DNA of 29,514 nt from CAZULF01 sp964621215 (GCA_964621215.1 CAZULF010000014.1:1-29514), one strand, 5' to 3'; shown: positions 17,549 through 25,143, counted from the first letter of the stretch. The notes: generated by a model not told the origin, from the sequence alone. Made by a program: numbers and translations.

Positions 17549-17625
17549 GGGCCCATAGCTCAGTTGGTTAGAGCAGAGGACTCATAATCCTTTGGTCCTA
17601 GGTTCAAGTCCTAGTGGGCCCACCA
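17549..17625 (+). tRNA. tRNA-Ile2 (anticodon CAU, lysidine-modified)
   Basis: A 77-base tRNA with encoded CCA. The acceptor stem GGGCCCA pairs with TGGGCCC (17615-17621), the discriminator is A, and the T loop is GGTTCAAGTCC. The anticodon loop reads CTCATAA with anticodon CAT. The identity is tRNA-Ile2 rather than Met, because the sequence (ACTCATAATC around the anticodon, TTGGTC variable region) closely follows E. coli ileX. In that tRNA TilS converts the C to lysidine so that AUA is read. Its 3' end is duplicated at 27486-27514, marking it as the integration site of the island that follows. Confidence 0.96.
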
Positions 17626-17628
17626 ATT
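17600..17628 (+). repeat. Putative left attachment site (tRNA 3' end)
   Basis: The 29 bases from AGGTTCAAGTCC to CACCAATT recur at 27486-27514 with two mismatches. This copy is the intact tRNA 3' end. Confidence 0.75.
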
Positions 17629-17687
17629 AAATCTTGAATTAAAGGTTGATGCAATCGCTCTGGGGTCCAGGGTGTGAGATTCGGGTA

Positions 17688-17720
17688 ACTAAGATTATCT
17701 TAAGAATAATAAGGTACAAT
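17688..17720 (+). promoter_or_regulatory. Degenerate PmrA-like promoter
   Basis: ACTAAGATT (17688-17696), two bases, CTTAAGAAT (17699-17707), seven bases, then TACAAT (17715-17720). The geometry is identical to the stronger element at 4146-4178, but only 13 of 18 box positions match the cTTAATatT consensus. The -10 is 40 bases before the next start codon. Confidence 0.35.
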
Positions 17721-17759
17721 ACCATTTTAAATACTGGGCCCCCTATCTAGGAAAACAAT

Positions 17760-18674
17760 ATGTCAGAACACACTCTATTTTTTAAAACAATAAAAGCAAC
17801 CGTATTTGGCGTGGGATTTCTCTTGTTATTGGCAGGTTGGCTTGCACTCTTACTTTCTAATCCTATCGGATGGGGGCTTCTTATCTTCCTAGGGATTCTG
17901 GGTGTTTTTGGTGCAGCCATTCTCGCAACGGTTCCCTATAATATTGTTAGCCATTTTCTTCCAACAGATTCAAATGACGCCGATATAGCGGCAGAAGCTG
18001 ATGCCGATGCGGGAAAAGGATTTTTTGAAAAAGCCCTATATAAAGTTGGGTCAGTTATTGCAGGTGTTGTGGCCGGTATGGGTGCCTTGCTGCTCATAGG
18101 TACTCCCTTAGCAGCCATTGGCTTTTTGGGTGGATTACTCTCTGGTGCAGTCACACTCACCGCACCTATTTGGGTACCTTTCGCGGCAGTCGCTGCGGGT
18201 ATAGGTGCAGGAATTGGGGGGATCTTTGCGAGTGCATTTATCTATGAAGCACAGGCATCGATCAGTAGACATGTGGGATATATCGAGCACAAAGTAGCAA
18301 ATGCGGTTACTTACGTTGCAGAGACACTGCACACTGTAGCAACAAGTCTGAGCGCAAGCTTGAGTAGCACTTGGAATAGTTTAATGAGTTTCTGGAATGC
18401 TAGCGCTAGTACCTCACCAGCACAGACGTCTGTAGATGCTAATACTTCAAGCAGCACTCTTGATCGCGAAGCAGGAGTGATACCCGCAGTCACAACAGCT
18501 GGATCGGAACCACAACCTATTGTTTCAGAGAGGTCTGCAGCAGCTAGCGAATATAGTTTCCTTTCGAGCGTATTGGGTCTTTTTTCATCGGAACCAGGAT
18601 CCGCTGCTGTTTCACCAACACCAGAGCTTTTAGAATTGCAAAATGTAGTTTCAGAATCGTCGCGACCAGTTTAA
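17760..18674 (+). CDS. Multi-pass membrane protein of unknown function
   Basis: A 304-residue protein that I do not recognise. Hydrophobic segments lie at about residues 14-33, 37-57, 97-120 and 122-160. They are rich in Gly and Ala (VGSVIAGVVAGMGALLLIGT), as in helical hairpins that pack or insert into membranes. An acidic Asp/Ala loop (DADIAAEADADAG) separates the first two pairs. The last ~115 residues are Ser/Thr-rich and probably soluble. AGGAA precedes the ATG. It is the first gene after the tRNA, where an integrase is usual, but it is clearly not one. Given the PmrA-like promoter, a membrane-inserting effector is a possibility; this is inference. Confidence 0.75.
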   Translation: MSEHTLFFKTIKATVFGVGFLLLLAGWLALLLSNPIGWGLLIFLGILGVFGAAILATVPYNIVSHFLPTDSNDADIAAEADADAGKGFFEKALYKVGSVIAGVVAGMGALLLIGTPLAAIGFLGGLLSGAVTLTAPIWVPFAAVAAGIGAGIGGIFASAFIYEAQASISRHVGYIEHKVANAVTYVAETLHTVATSLSASLSSTWNSLMSFWNASASTSPAQTSVDANTSSSTLDREAGVIPAVTTAGSEPQPIVSERSAAASEYSFLSSVLGLFSSEPGSAAVSPTPELLELQNVVSESSRPV

Positions 18675-18685
18675 GATTGATATGG

Positions 18686-18705
18686 ATACCCGCCTATGCG
18701 GGTAT
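18686..18705 (+). terminator. Hairpin after the membrane protein gene
   Basis: ATACCCGC (18686-18693) and GCGGGTAT (18698-18705) form a perfect 8-bp stem with a 4-base loop, followed after 9 bases by TTTTTG. It also resembles the dispersed TGGATNCCCGCC-type repeat. It is well placed as a terminator, 12 bases after the stop. Confidence 0.6.
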
Positions 18706-18746
18706 GACAAGGATTTTTGTTCTATGACGTTATCATACCAGCAAGC

Positions 18747-18820
18747 GTAGCCTTTATTAAAGACGTTCTCGATCTCAAATAATACTATTGAATCTACTAC
18801 GCTACGTCTTTAATGAAGGC
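18747..18820. repeat. Palindromic intergenic element, copy B
   Basis: It starts GTAGCCTTTATTAAAGACGT and ends ACGTCTTTAATGAAGGC, so the ends are inverted repeats. Its first 55 bases are identical to copy C at 24969; it differs there by an extra CTACG near its right end. It lies in a 325-base gene-free stretch (18675-18999) with the hairpin at 18686 and the 62-base repeat at 18864. Confidence 0.8.
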
Positions 18821-18863
18821 GACTATTGAAAAGTAAACAATATAAAAATAAACATTAACATTG

Positions 18864-18925
18864 ACTAGTTAAATAAAATAAATTCAGATAATATAGTGCC
18901 TCTTAAATATGTTGCCCTAAGCAAA
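18864..18925 (+). repeat. 62-bp direct repeat, copy 1, upstream of the 19000 gene
   Basis: The sequence from ACTAGTTAAATAAAATAAA to CCCTAAGCAAA recurs at 20167-20228 with two mismatches. It contains -10-like hexamers in GATAATATAGTG. Each copy sits upstream of a coding region (75 bases here), so it is probably a duplicated promoter or leader. Confidence 0.8.
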
Positions 18926-18999
18926 AGTAAGAAATCCATAAAATATTGTGGAATTGGATCAACAATCCTAAATTTTACTAAAGAGAAAGGGGTATTAAC

Positions 19000-20127
19000 A
19001 TGAATTTCGAAAACACAGTCTATGCTTTTATCAAGGCGTTAAAAAAATTCAACTATGAACTAGATTATAGAACCTATGTTTGGCGATTTTTGCTCATTAC
19101 TAAAGATAATAAATGTCATCAATTATGCGTTAGAAAAGATGATAATATTTTTTATCTTATAGATGTAGATGGACCACGCTGTACATTAGAAATTGATTTG
19201 AATAAATCGGTAAAACCGGTTAAGTCGTTTGGTTTTAAATTTGAGGATGACGGTTATTATGCTCCCGATAAAATATGGGGAGAGTTAATTTTATCTGCAC
19301 AACGGTGGCTCAATTTTATTGAAAAAGACTGGATAAAATATAATAAGCAAGCTATTAACCTATATCCATTAAATAGAAGAAAAGGGATTGTTCCGAATGC
19401 ATTAGTGCGTGACTCTCTGCCTGATATTTATCGGCTTGATAAGGCATTGGGTAAAAAGAAAATGAAAAAATTTATTTCATTGGTTGACAGTGGGTTATTT
19501 TTGCAAAAAGAGAATGCCACGCGTGCTTCAATGACGGCAAATGATTATTTTGAGTATTGTCGTATTGCTTATCATGCAGCTAAAGAGAAAGATCAAATTA
19601 TTGATCAAACTTTATCAGGCCTAGAGCTTTATAAGAAATACGCTGATGGTCGACATGAAGGTTTGCTTGATTTAGATCCTGATTCAGAAAAAGATTTTGC
19701 TGATTGGATAGATCATGAAGATTCAAAAAGATCATCAGGCGGACATCCGTTTGAAATAAAACGTGGTGGAAATACCACCCATATTGATTTATTAGTTTAT
19801 CGCTCACAGTATTTTGATAAAGATAAATTTATTGTGTCGATCCGCGCCGGCGCGACAAATCGCTTACGTGAAGCTATTTGTATGTGTTTAGCTATCCACG
19901 AAGCTGGGTTACCCATTTGTATTGAAGACGCCGAAGGAATACGTAGGCGCCTACTCGCACAAGATAATATCGGTATCGTGCCACATTTCGATTCTTTGCA
20001 TCGAGCCAATCAATCTTTTTATGACCATGAATCCGTTGATGATGTGATCTATTATGATGATTTAGGGCGATATAAAAACCGTATCAAACCGTTTATCATT
20101 TGGGAGCCATTACCAATTTTAAATTAG
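19000..20127 (+). CDS. Conserved protein of unknown function with GGHPFEI motif
   Basis: A 375-residue soluble protein. From memory it resembles a bacterial family without assigned function, whose C-terminal half carries ADGRHEGLLDLDPDSEKDFA (~215-234) and then GGHPFEIKRGGNTTHIDL (247-264). Both blocks are present and intact. The N-terminal ~115 residues (LDYRTYVWRFLLITKDNKCH) look like a separate domain. Clustered His, Glu and Asp in the second block hint at a catalytic or metal site, but I cannot name a reaction. There is no membrane segment. GGGG lies before the ATG. It is flanked on both sides by the 62-bp repeat, as if it were a cassette. Confidence 0.8.
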   Translation: MNFENTVYAFIKALKKFNYELDYRTYVWRFLLITKDNKCHQLCVRKDDNIFYLIDVDGPRCTLEIDLNKSVKPVKSFGFKFEDDGYYAPDKIWGELILSAQRWLNFIEKDWIKYNKQAINLYPLNRRKGIVPNALVRDSLPDIYRLDKALGKKKMKKFISLVDSGLFLQKENATRASMTANDYFEYCRIAYHAAKEKDQIIDQTLSGLELYKKYADGRHEGLLDLDPDSEKDFADWIDHEDSKRSSGGHPFEIKRGGNTTHIDLLVYRSQYFDKDKFIVSIRAGATNRLREAICMCLAIHEAGLPICIEDAEGIRRRLLAQDNIGIVPHFDSLHRANQSFYDHESVDDVIYYDDLGRYKNRIKPFIIWEPLPILN

Positions 20128-20166
20128 TTTGGATGCGTAAGAAAAAGCTGAACCGTATAAATATTA

Positions 20167-20228
20167 ACTAGTTAAATAAAATAAACTCAGATAATATAGT
20201 GACTCTTAAATATGTTGCCCTAAGCAAA
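20167..20228 (+). repeat. 62-bp direct repeat, copy 2, upstream of the RhuM-like gene
   Basis: The second copy of the repeat at 18864-18925, with two differences (T to C and C to A). It ends 24 bases before the RhuM-like start codon. The two copies are in the same orientation and enclose the 19000-20127 gene. Confidence 0.8.
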
Positions 20229-20252
20229 TAGTTATTTTATTAAGGTGAAGGT

Positions 20253-20735
20253 ATGAGTGAACAATTTTCAAAGCATTTGATTACTCAAGATGAAATGACA
20301 GAGTTTTTGCTGTATACCACACCAAATGGCAAGATAAAAGTTGAGGTTTTATTACGGAATGAAACACTGTGGTTGACTCAAAAACGCCTTGCTGAGTTAT
20401 TTGGTGTGGGAGTGCCTGCAATATCTAAACATTTAGAAAATATCTATCACGACGGCGAGCTTGTACAAAATTTAACTATTTCCATTTTGGGAACTGTTCA
20501 AAAAGAAGGCGATCGTGAGGTGCGGCGTAAGGTGGAATATTATAACTTAGATGTGGCTATTTCTGTCGGCTATCGAGTTAACTCTAGCCAAGCTACCCAG
20601 TTTAGAATTTGGGCAACCCAGCTACTTAAAGAATATATTATCAAAGGATTTGCGTTAGATGATGAGCGCCTAAAAAATGGTCATTATTTTGGTAAAAATT
20701 TTTTTCGTGTCGATCAAAAAATGATCGGCATCTGA
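20253..20735 (+). pseudogene. RhuM-like protein, C-terminally truncated
   Basis: A 160-residue frame with a clear RhuM-family N-terminal domain: EVLLRNETLWLTQKRLAELF, VPAISKHLENIYHDGEL, YYNLDVAISVGYRVNSSQAT, and QFRIWATQLLKEYIIKGFAL. RhuM-type proteins are phage/plasmid-associated and normally run past 300 residues. Here the match stops after DDERLKNGHYFGKNFF and the frame ends 10 residues later (RVDQKMIGI). The lost part begins where a helical C-terminal domain is expected. AAGGTG is 5 bases before the ATG, so the stub may still be expressed. The DNA-binding role is inferred from the HTH-like LTQKRLAELFGV segment. Confidence 0.7.
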
Positions 20736-20808
20736 ATATAAGACGTTACAGGTAGTCAACAAGCTACTTAATAGCTCCTTTATTTATAAAACAACAACAT
20801 AAAAAAGT

Positions 20809-20836
20809 TTGTTTTTTGTGGAAAATCCGTTATAAT
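20809..20836 (+). promoter_or_regulatory. Promoter of the ATPase-RloB operon
   Basis: TTGTTT (20809-20814), 16 bases, TATAAT (20831-20836), 27 bases before the ATPase start codon. It gives the three-gene operon its own promoter, independent of the truncated gene upstream. Confidence 0.65.
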
Positions 20837-20863
20837 TGACATTATTTTCGCAGGTATACAAAA

Positions 20864-22117
20864 ATGCTAGTTGAGTTCAAGGTCGCAAACTATAAATCTT
20901 TTACTGAAGAAGCTCAGACGTTAAGCATGGTTGCTAATACAGATACTCTTTTCAGGAAAGAAAATTGTTTCAACCCACCGGGTAATTTCGATTTGCCATT
21001 GGTACGCTCGGCCGTATTGTATGGGCCTAATGCAAGTGGGAAAAGTAGTCTTATTTCTGCATTAGCGTGTATGCGTAATATGGTTGTCTCTTCCGCAACC
21101 CATATTCCGGAAGGTCAAGAGCTTGATATCGTGCCTTTTCGATTAGATGCTCACACAATAAAACAACCAACTACCTTTGAGATTATTTTTATTGAAGACG
21201 GTATTCGTTATCAATATGGGTTTTCGGCGACCAATACACAAATCATGGAAGAATGGTTGTTTGCTTTCCCTAAAGCAAAAGGACAACGTTGGTTTTTCAG
21301 ACAATACAATACTGAAACATGTCAAGATGAATGGCATTATTCTTCTCATTTAAAAGGACCTCGACATCTGTGGGAGCAATCGACGCGCTCTAATGCTTTA
21401 TTTCTATCGACGGCAGTCAACTTGAATAGTGAACAATTGCGACCGGTATTTAATTGGTTTTCTCATCAACTCATCTTGATAGAATATAATATGCCGCTCA
21501 ATATGGGGCTTACCATTAATATGCTCAGAGATGACAAAGAAAGAGTGATGCAACTTTTACAAGAGGCAGATTTAGGGATAAAAAATATTGATGTCAAAGA
21601 GAAAAAAGTATTTAGACTTGCAATGACGAGTGAAAATGGCAAGCAGGCTATTAAGCCGGAAGAAGTGATGATACCCGAAATTAAATTTTATCATACATGC
21701 AAAAATAGCACTGAATTAGTGGGTTTAGATTTTTATGAAGAGTCAGAAGGCACAAAAAGAGTAGCTGCTTATGCAGGATATTTTCTGCAGATGATGAAGA
21801 GAAATTGTGTATTAGTGGTTGACGAAATGAGTAGTAGTTTACACCCACATTTAATGCGGTTTTTATTGGGTTTATTTCATAATTCGGCTTTAAATGTAGC
21901 TAATAGTCAGTTATTTTTTACTACGCATGATACAACATTACTGGATAGTAATGTATTTCGACGTGATCAAATTTGGTTTTTGGAAAAAAATCAGGAACAA
22001 GCATCTCAGCTTTATCCTTTAACAGACTTTAGTCCTCGCAAAGATGAAGCATTGGGAAAAGGATATTTAAAAGGTAGATATGGAGCGATACCGTTTATAG
22101 GCGAGTTAGAAGTATAA
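20864..22117 (+). CDS. AAA family ATPase (AbiL/RloA-type defence ATPase)
   Basis: A 417-residue ATPase of the AAA_15/AAA_21 kind (ABC/SMC-like fold). It begins MLVEFKVANYKSFTEEAQTL, typical of this group. Walker A is LYGPNASGKSSLISAL (~residues 53-68), Walker B is NCVLVVDEMSSSLHPHLM (~310-327) with the catalytic Glu, and the switch histidine is in FFTTHDTTLLD. The next gene, 10 bases downstream, encodes an RloB-like protein; such ATPase-RloB pairs are known as RloAB and include the lactococcal phage-resistance system AbiL (from memory). The ATPase likely senses a phage or DNA trigger and licenses the partner. It appears complete. Confidence 0.88.
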   Translation: MLVEFKVANYKSFTEEAQTLSMVANTDTLFRKENCFNPPGNFDLPLVRSAVLYGPNASGKSSLISALACMRNMVVSSATHIPEGQELDIVPFRLDAHTIKQPTTFEIIFIEDGIRYQYGFSATNTQIMEEWLFAFPKAKGQRWFFRQYNTETCQDEWHYSSHLKGPRHLWEQSTRSNALFLSTAVNLNSEQLRPVFNWFSHQLILIEYNMPLNMGLTINMLRDDKERVMQLLQEADLGIKNIDVKEKKVFRLAMTSENGKQAIKPEEVMIPEIKFYHTCKNSTELVGLDFYEESEGTKRVAAYAGYFLQMMKRNCVLVVDEMSSSLHPHLMRFLLGLFHNSALNVANSQLFFTTHDTTLLDSNVFRRDQIWFLEKNQEQASQLYPLTDFSPRKDEALGKGYLKGRYGAIPFIGELEV

Positions 22118-22127
22118 GAAGGATCTC

Positions 22128-22808
22128 ATGCGACAAAAAAAGCCAACAGGCATAAAACCAAGCTCTATTTTAGAGATGAAGCGTAACAGTGAAAAACAAA
22201 CACCTAAAAAAATTATTTATATTATCTGTGAAGGTGATACAGAAGTCATTTATTTTAAAAATTTGCGTAAACAATTACGCGCTGCAACTATTGAGGTTAT
22301 TCGGAGCAAAGGAAGCGCCCCCATTTCTGTCGTTGAGCATGCAATTGACATTATAAAAACAGAAACTGGGGTTGATGAAATATGGTGTGTTTTAGATAGA
22401 GATCAACATCCCACTTTTGAAAAGGCTAAAGCAAAATGGCAACAATATGTTCCGTCTGACACAGACAAGAGTCAAGCGGCTCGTTTCATGGTGGTATCTA
22501 ATCCTAGTTTTGAGCTTTGGTACATGCTACATTTTAGTTTCACGACAAAAAGTTATATGTATTACACGAATAAAACCGCAGCAATGCAGGTTGAAAGTGA
22601 TCTAAAAAAGAAACTGGCGGCAAATGGAGTTAAAGATGGAAAGCCGTGGCGAAATGTTTTTTCAATTTTATATCCTTTAACTAAAGCCGCCACCAAAAAT
22701 GCTGACTCGTTATTAACGCATAATCGCTCAGCAAATACAGATAACCCTGAAACAAATGTTCATGAACTTGTTCGCAGCATTGGCCATGATTATGGGGAGA
22801 GATGGTGA
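22128..22808 (+). CDS. RloB-like (TOPRIM-fold) nuclease candidate
   Basis: A 226-residue RloB-family protein. After a basic N-terminus comes IIYIICEGDTEVIYFKNLRK with the acidic Glu of a TOPRIM-like fold. Then IWCVLDRDQHPTFEKA gives the DxD acidic pair, and VVSNPSFELWYMLHFSF is the block that marks RloB. The C-terminus is helical and basic. A metal-dependent nuclease activity is inferred from the TOPRIM-like acidic residues. AAGGA lies before ATG 22128. The stop overlaps the start of the next gene by 7 bases, so all three genes are likely co-translated. Confidence 0.88.
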   Translation: MRQKKPTGIKPSSILEMKRNSEKQTPKKIIYIICEGDTEVIYFKNLRKQLRAATIEVIRSKGSAPISVVEHAIDIIKTETGVDEIWCVLDRDQHPTFEKAKAKWQQYVPSDTDKSQAARFMVVSNPSFELWYMLHFSFTTKSYMYYTNKTAAMQVESDLKKKLAANGVKDGKPWRNVFSILYPLTKAATKNADSLLTHNRSANTDNPETNVHELVRSIGHDYGERW

Positions 22809-23536
22809 AAAAGAAAAAATTGCAATTAATATGTCTCAATGTTGGAGTGTCATGGGATAATATAATGATTGTAACGGTTATATTAGGCGTTTGTGGGCTC
22901 GTAATGATTTTTCAAGGATTGTTTTATCCTATAAAATCCCTTGATTCATTTACCGCTGGGGCGGCTTTTTTTGCTGCCGCTGCGATAGCATACCAAGCCC
23001 ATAGAAATAATGTTAGTGATATTCAAACAACTTCACGATGTTACTTAGAAAAATATAAAGAGACATCTGAAATAATAGTTAATTATTTAAAATCAGATAA
23101 ACCAACGCGAAGAGTGTGCTGGGTTACGGCAGCAAAAGTTACTGAAATGCTAATTGGATTAGAGAGAAAAATTAGTTCTCCTGCAGATAAGGACTTAATA
23201 AAAATTTATCAACGCGTTCTTGCTCATGACCTTTATGAGTTTATTAGTACTAAGCCTGCCATGTATTTTACCGGACGAGAAGATGCATCTTCTCTTGATG
23301 AAGCGCTAAAAAAGCCGCCAATAGTTGCGATGGCGGGTTTAATACCTAGACCTCACGATATAGATCATGTATATAAATCAAGCATTAAAACCATCTTAGA
23401 TTTAATGAATTTACTATGGGAAGACGAAGCTGGGTATAAGTATAGTAATGAAGAAGAATTTAATAATGTTATTCGATCTCAATATGCTCATATTGCTGAA
23501 TATTTTGCGGAGCTGAAAAAGCATAATTTATATTAG
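22802..23536 (+). CDS. Two-TM protein coupled to the ATPase-RloB pair
   Basis: A 244-residue protein that I do not recognise. Two hydrophobic segments lie near the N-terminus (about 20-42, NIMIVTVILGVCGLVMIFQG, and 49-66, SFTAGAAFFAAAAIAYQAHR). A ~175-residue, mostly helical cytosolic domain follows. The start (ATG 22802) overlaps the RloB stop; a later ATG at 22865 would remove the basic leader but keep the membrane segments. Position and coupling suggest a third component, for example a membrane effector or anchor for the defence pair. The layout also resembles small membrane proteins of unknown role found as lone genes. The tail overlaps the convergent FRG gene by 9 bases. Confidence 0.75.
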   Translation: MVKKKKLQLICLNVGVSWDNIMIVTVILGVCGLVMIFQGLFYPIKSLDSFTAGAAFFAAAAIAYQAHRNNVSDIQTTSRCYLEKYKETSEIIVNYLKSDKPTRRVCWVTAAKVTEMLIGLERKISSPADKDLIKIYQRVLAHDLYEFISTKPAMYFTGREDASSLDEALKKPPIVAMAGLIPRPHDIDHVYKSSIKTILDLMNLLWEDEAGYKYSNEEEFNNVIRSQYAHIAEYFAELKKHNLY

Positions 23537-24496
23537 ATAACTCAATTCCAGCTTTATTTCTTCCGCAGCAGAATGATAACTGGGCATTAAATTTGAAATA
23601 GACACTTGACATTTCCGCAGTTTTTTATAAATTTCATTCTTTAGCGAATTAGGGTATCTAATTTCTTGCACGGCTTCTGGACATGCGTCTTGTAAGGTTG
23701 GCCACTTGCCATGCTCCATGAAATACATATTTGCGTGCGCAATACTTATGAAAATACCATCTTGGGCATGCAAGAATTTATTTTGGTAACGATCATGAGT
23801 GATATGTATGTTTAGTGGTGCTGTATTTGAGTAGCTTGGATTCAACGCATAGATAGAGCTATATCCTTCAGGACGATTGCAACAGCACTCTTTATTGTTA
23901 CAATGAAAAGAGAAAAAAATTGCTTTTCTCGGGTCGCTTGTGAAATCTAGTAGTCGCGTAGGAACTCCATAATGCTGAGGAAGCTCTTTGTTGTAGTTGA
24001 TGATTCCATCCTCAAAACTAAGGTGTGTGCCTGCTTTGTAATTTGTAAAGTGGTCAGCATTGATCACGTGGTCACTCAAAGTTAAAGGCGCTGTTAGCCA
24101 GTATGATGGAGCATATTGCTCAATATGACATAGCGCATCTGCTGGAGTTTTTAATCCAATATTATTGGCATTGGTATAAAAGGAAGAGAGCATGTAGTTT
24201 TCAAAATAAAGCTGTAGTATTAACTTTTTAATTCTGAGTGGGTCAACACCTAAATTTTGAAGAGACTGTAGCTGATTAAAAGATTCAAGAGTGTTCGTTT
24301 CTGTGCGTTTCTCCAAAAAATTATTAAAAAAAGCATTATCTTTACGCCAGGCAGAAGGAAGTAATGCACGAGGCTCGCCTTGAGGTCCACAATGAACACC
24401 TCGAAAATACCATCCATTCCAATCTCCTTTTGCCGGATCTAGATGTTCGAAGAGCTTATCACAATTATCAATAGTTATAATGTTTGTTTCGGTCAT
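23528..24496 (-). CDS. FRG-domain protein
   Basis: A 322-residue protein with an FRG domain. The name-giving Phe31-Arg32-Gly33 lies in WNGWYFRGVHCGPQGEPRAL. The second hallmark block is ELPQHYGVPTRLLDFTSDPR followed by KAIFFSFHC. The sequence between is helical and probably forms the insert seen in many members. FRG proteins are predicted effectors in bacterial conflict systems, but the reaction is unknown. Five Cys in a short stretch (FHCNNKECCCNRPEG) could bind a metal, an unusual trait. It lies 74 bases downstream of the zinc-ribbon gene on the same strand and converges on the ATPase-RloB-TM operon. Confidence 0.85.
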   Translation of the reverse strand: MTETNIITIDNCDKLFEHLDPAKGDWNGWYFRGVHCGPQGEPRALLPSAWRKDNAFFNNFLEKRTETNTLESFNQLQSLQNLGVDPLRIKKLILQLYFENYMLSSFYTNANNIGLKTPADALCHIEQYAPSYWLTAPLTLSDHVINADHFTNYKAGTHLSFEDGIINYNKELPQHYGVPTRLLDFTSDPRKAIFFSFHCNNKECCCNRPEGYSSIYALNPSYSNTAPLNIHITHDRYQNKFLHAQDGIFISIAHANMYFMEHGKWPTLQDACPEAVQEIRYPNSLKNEIYKKLRKCQVSISNLMPSYHSAAEEIKLELSYLI

Positions 24497-24570
24497 AATT
24501 TTTCCCTTTTTTTAAGATACAGTCAAAGTAGACAGTGTCTTGAAATTCGATCGTCTATGCTTGCTAAAAC

Positions 24571-24897
24571 TTAATCATCATTTAAATTCATCGTGAAACA
24601 TCCTTTTTCTTGACACGCTTGTATTTGCTCTGGAAAAAGGTGAGCAAGAACAGTTGGAGTTATTTTTGGATTTGGTGTTTCACGTACCCACTGTTGCAGC
24701 TGGCTAATCTCTTCTTTTTGGTACAGACCAGCGGTTTTCACATTATCTAATATCGGCACAATTTTTTGGCTATATTGATAGTTCCCACATTTTGGGCACG
24801 TAACTTCAATAGTGGAGGATTTCATATCCCGAGAAATTTTACTCGTATCACTGCAAAGATTAATTTCTTTAGAGCAGATTCGACAGTTATATGCCAT
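24571..24897 (-). CDS. Small zinc-ribbon protein
   Basis: A 108-residue protein with two Cys pairs near the N-terminus: Cys-Arg-Ile-Cys at residues 5-8 and Cys-Pro-Lys-Cys at 34-37. This is a zinc-ribbon arrangement. The rest is helical and includes LQQWVRETPNPKITPTVLAH. No enzyme signature is seen; a nucleic-acid or protein binding role is likely. AGGAGA precedes the start on the minus strand and a promoter is visible upstream. It leads the FRG gene and may be its partner. Confidence 0.75.
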   Translation of the reverse strand: MAYNCRICSKEINLCSDTSKISRDMKSSTIEVTCPKCGNYQYSQKIVPILDNVKTAGLYQKEEISQLQQWVRETPNPKITPTVLAHLFPEQIQACQEKGCFTMNLNDD

Positions 24898-24932
24898 AGA
24901 TGTCTCCTATTAAATAAATAAAAATACTATCT

Positions 24933-24962
24933 ATTATATGGGGGCGGTTATTGCTTTTCCAA
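24933..24962 (-). promoter_or_regulatory. Promoter of the zinc-ribbon/FRG genes
   Basis: On the minus strand TTGGAA (24962-24957), 18 bases, TATAAT (24938-24933), 36 bases upstream of the zinc-ribbon start codon. Its -35 box lies beside palindromic copy C. Confidence 0.55.
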
Positions 24963-24968
24963 GCAAAC

Positions 24969-25036
24969 GTAGCCTTTATTAAAGACGTTCTCGATCTCAA
25001 ATAATACTATTGAATCTACTACGTCTTTAATGAAGG
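24969..25036. repeat. Palindromic intergenic element, copy C
   Basis: It starts GTAGCCTTTATTAAAGACGT and is identical over its first 55 bases to copy B (18747), in the same orientation. The right end is ACGTCTTTAATGAAGG. With copy B it brackets the 6.2-kb block of the 19000 gene, RhuM-like, ATPase-RloB-TM, FRG and zinc-ribbon genes. Confidence 0.8.
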
Positions 25037-25066
25037 GGGCTGTGAAATGCATACATATAATGCAGG

Positions 25067-25135
25067 CTCCTTCATTACGCGCATGCTAAATCAGCCAATT
25101 TAATGAGATCATGAATGCGCTTTAATGAAGGCTAC
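25067..25135. repeat. Palindromic intergenic element, copy D
   Basis: It starts CTCCTTCATTACGCGCATG and ends GCGCTTTAATGAAGGCTAC. Read on the minus strand it starts like copy A, with an inner sequence different from copies B and C. It lies 30 bases from copy C and just after the phosphoesterase stop. Confidence 0.7.
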
Positions 25136-25143
25136 AGCAGATT

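Noticed and set aside
17760..18674. Integrase or phage gene next to the tRNA
   Set aside because: The protein is a Gly/Ala-rich membrane protein with no tyrosine-recombinase motif.
18747..25135. CRISPR array formed by the repeated elements
   Set aside because: The repeats are far apart, palindromic and not regularly spaced, and no cas genes are present.
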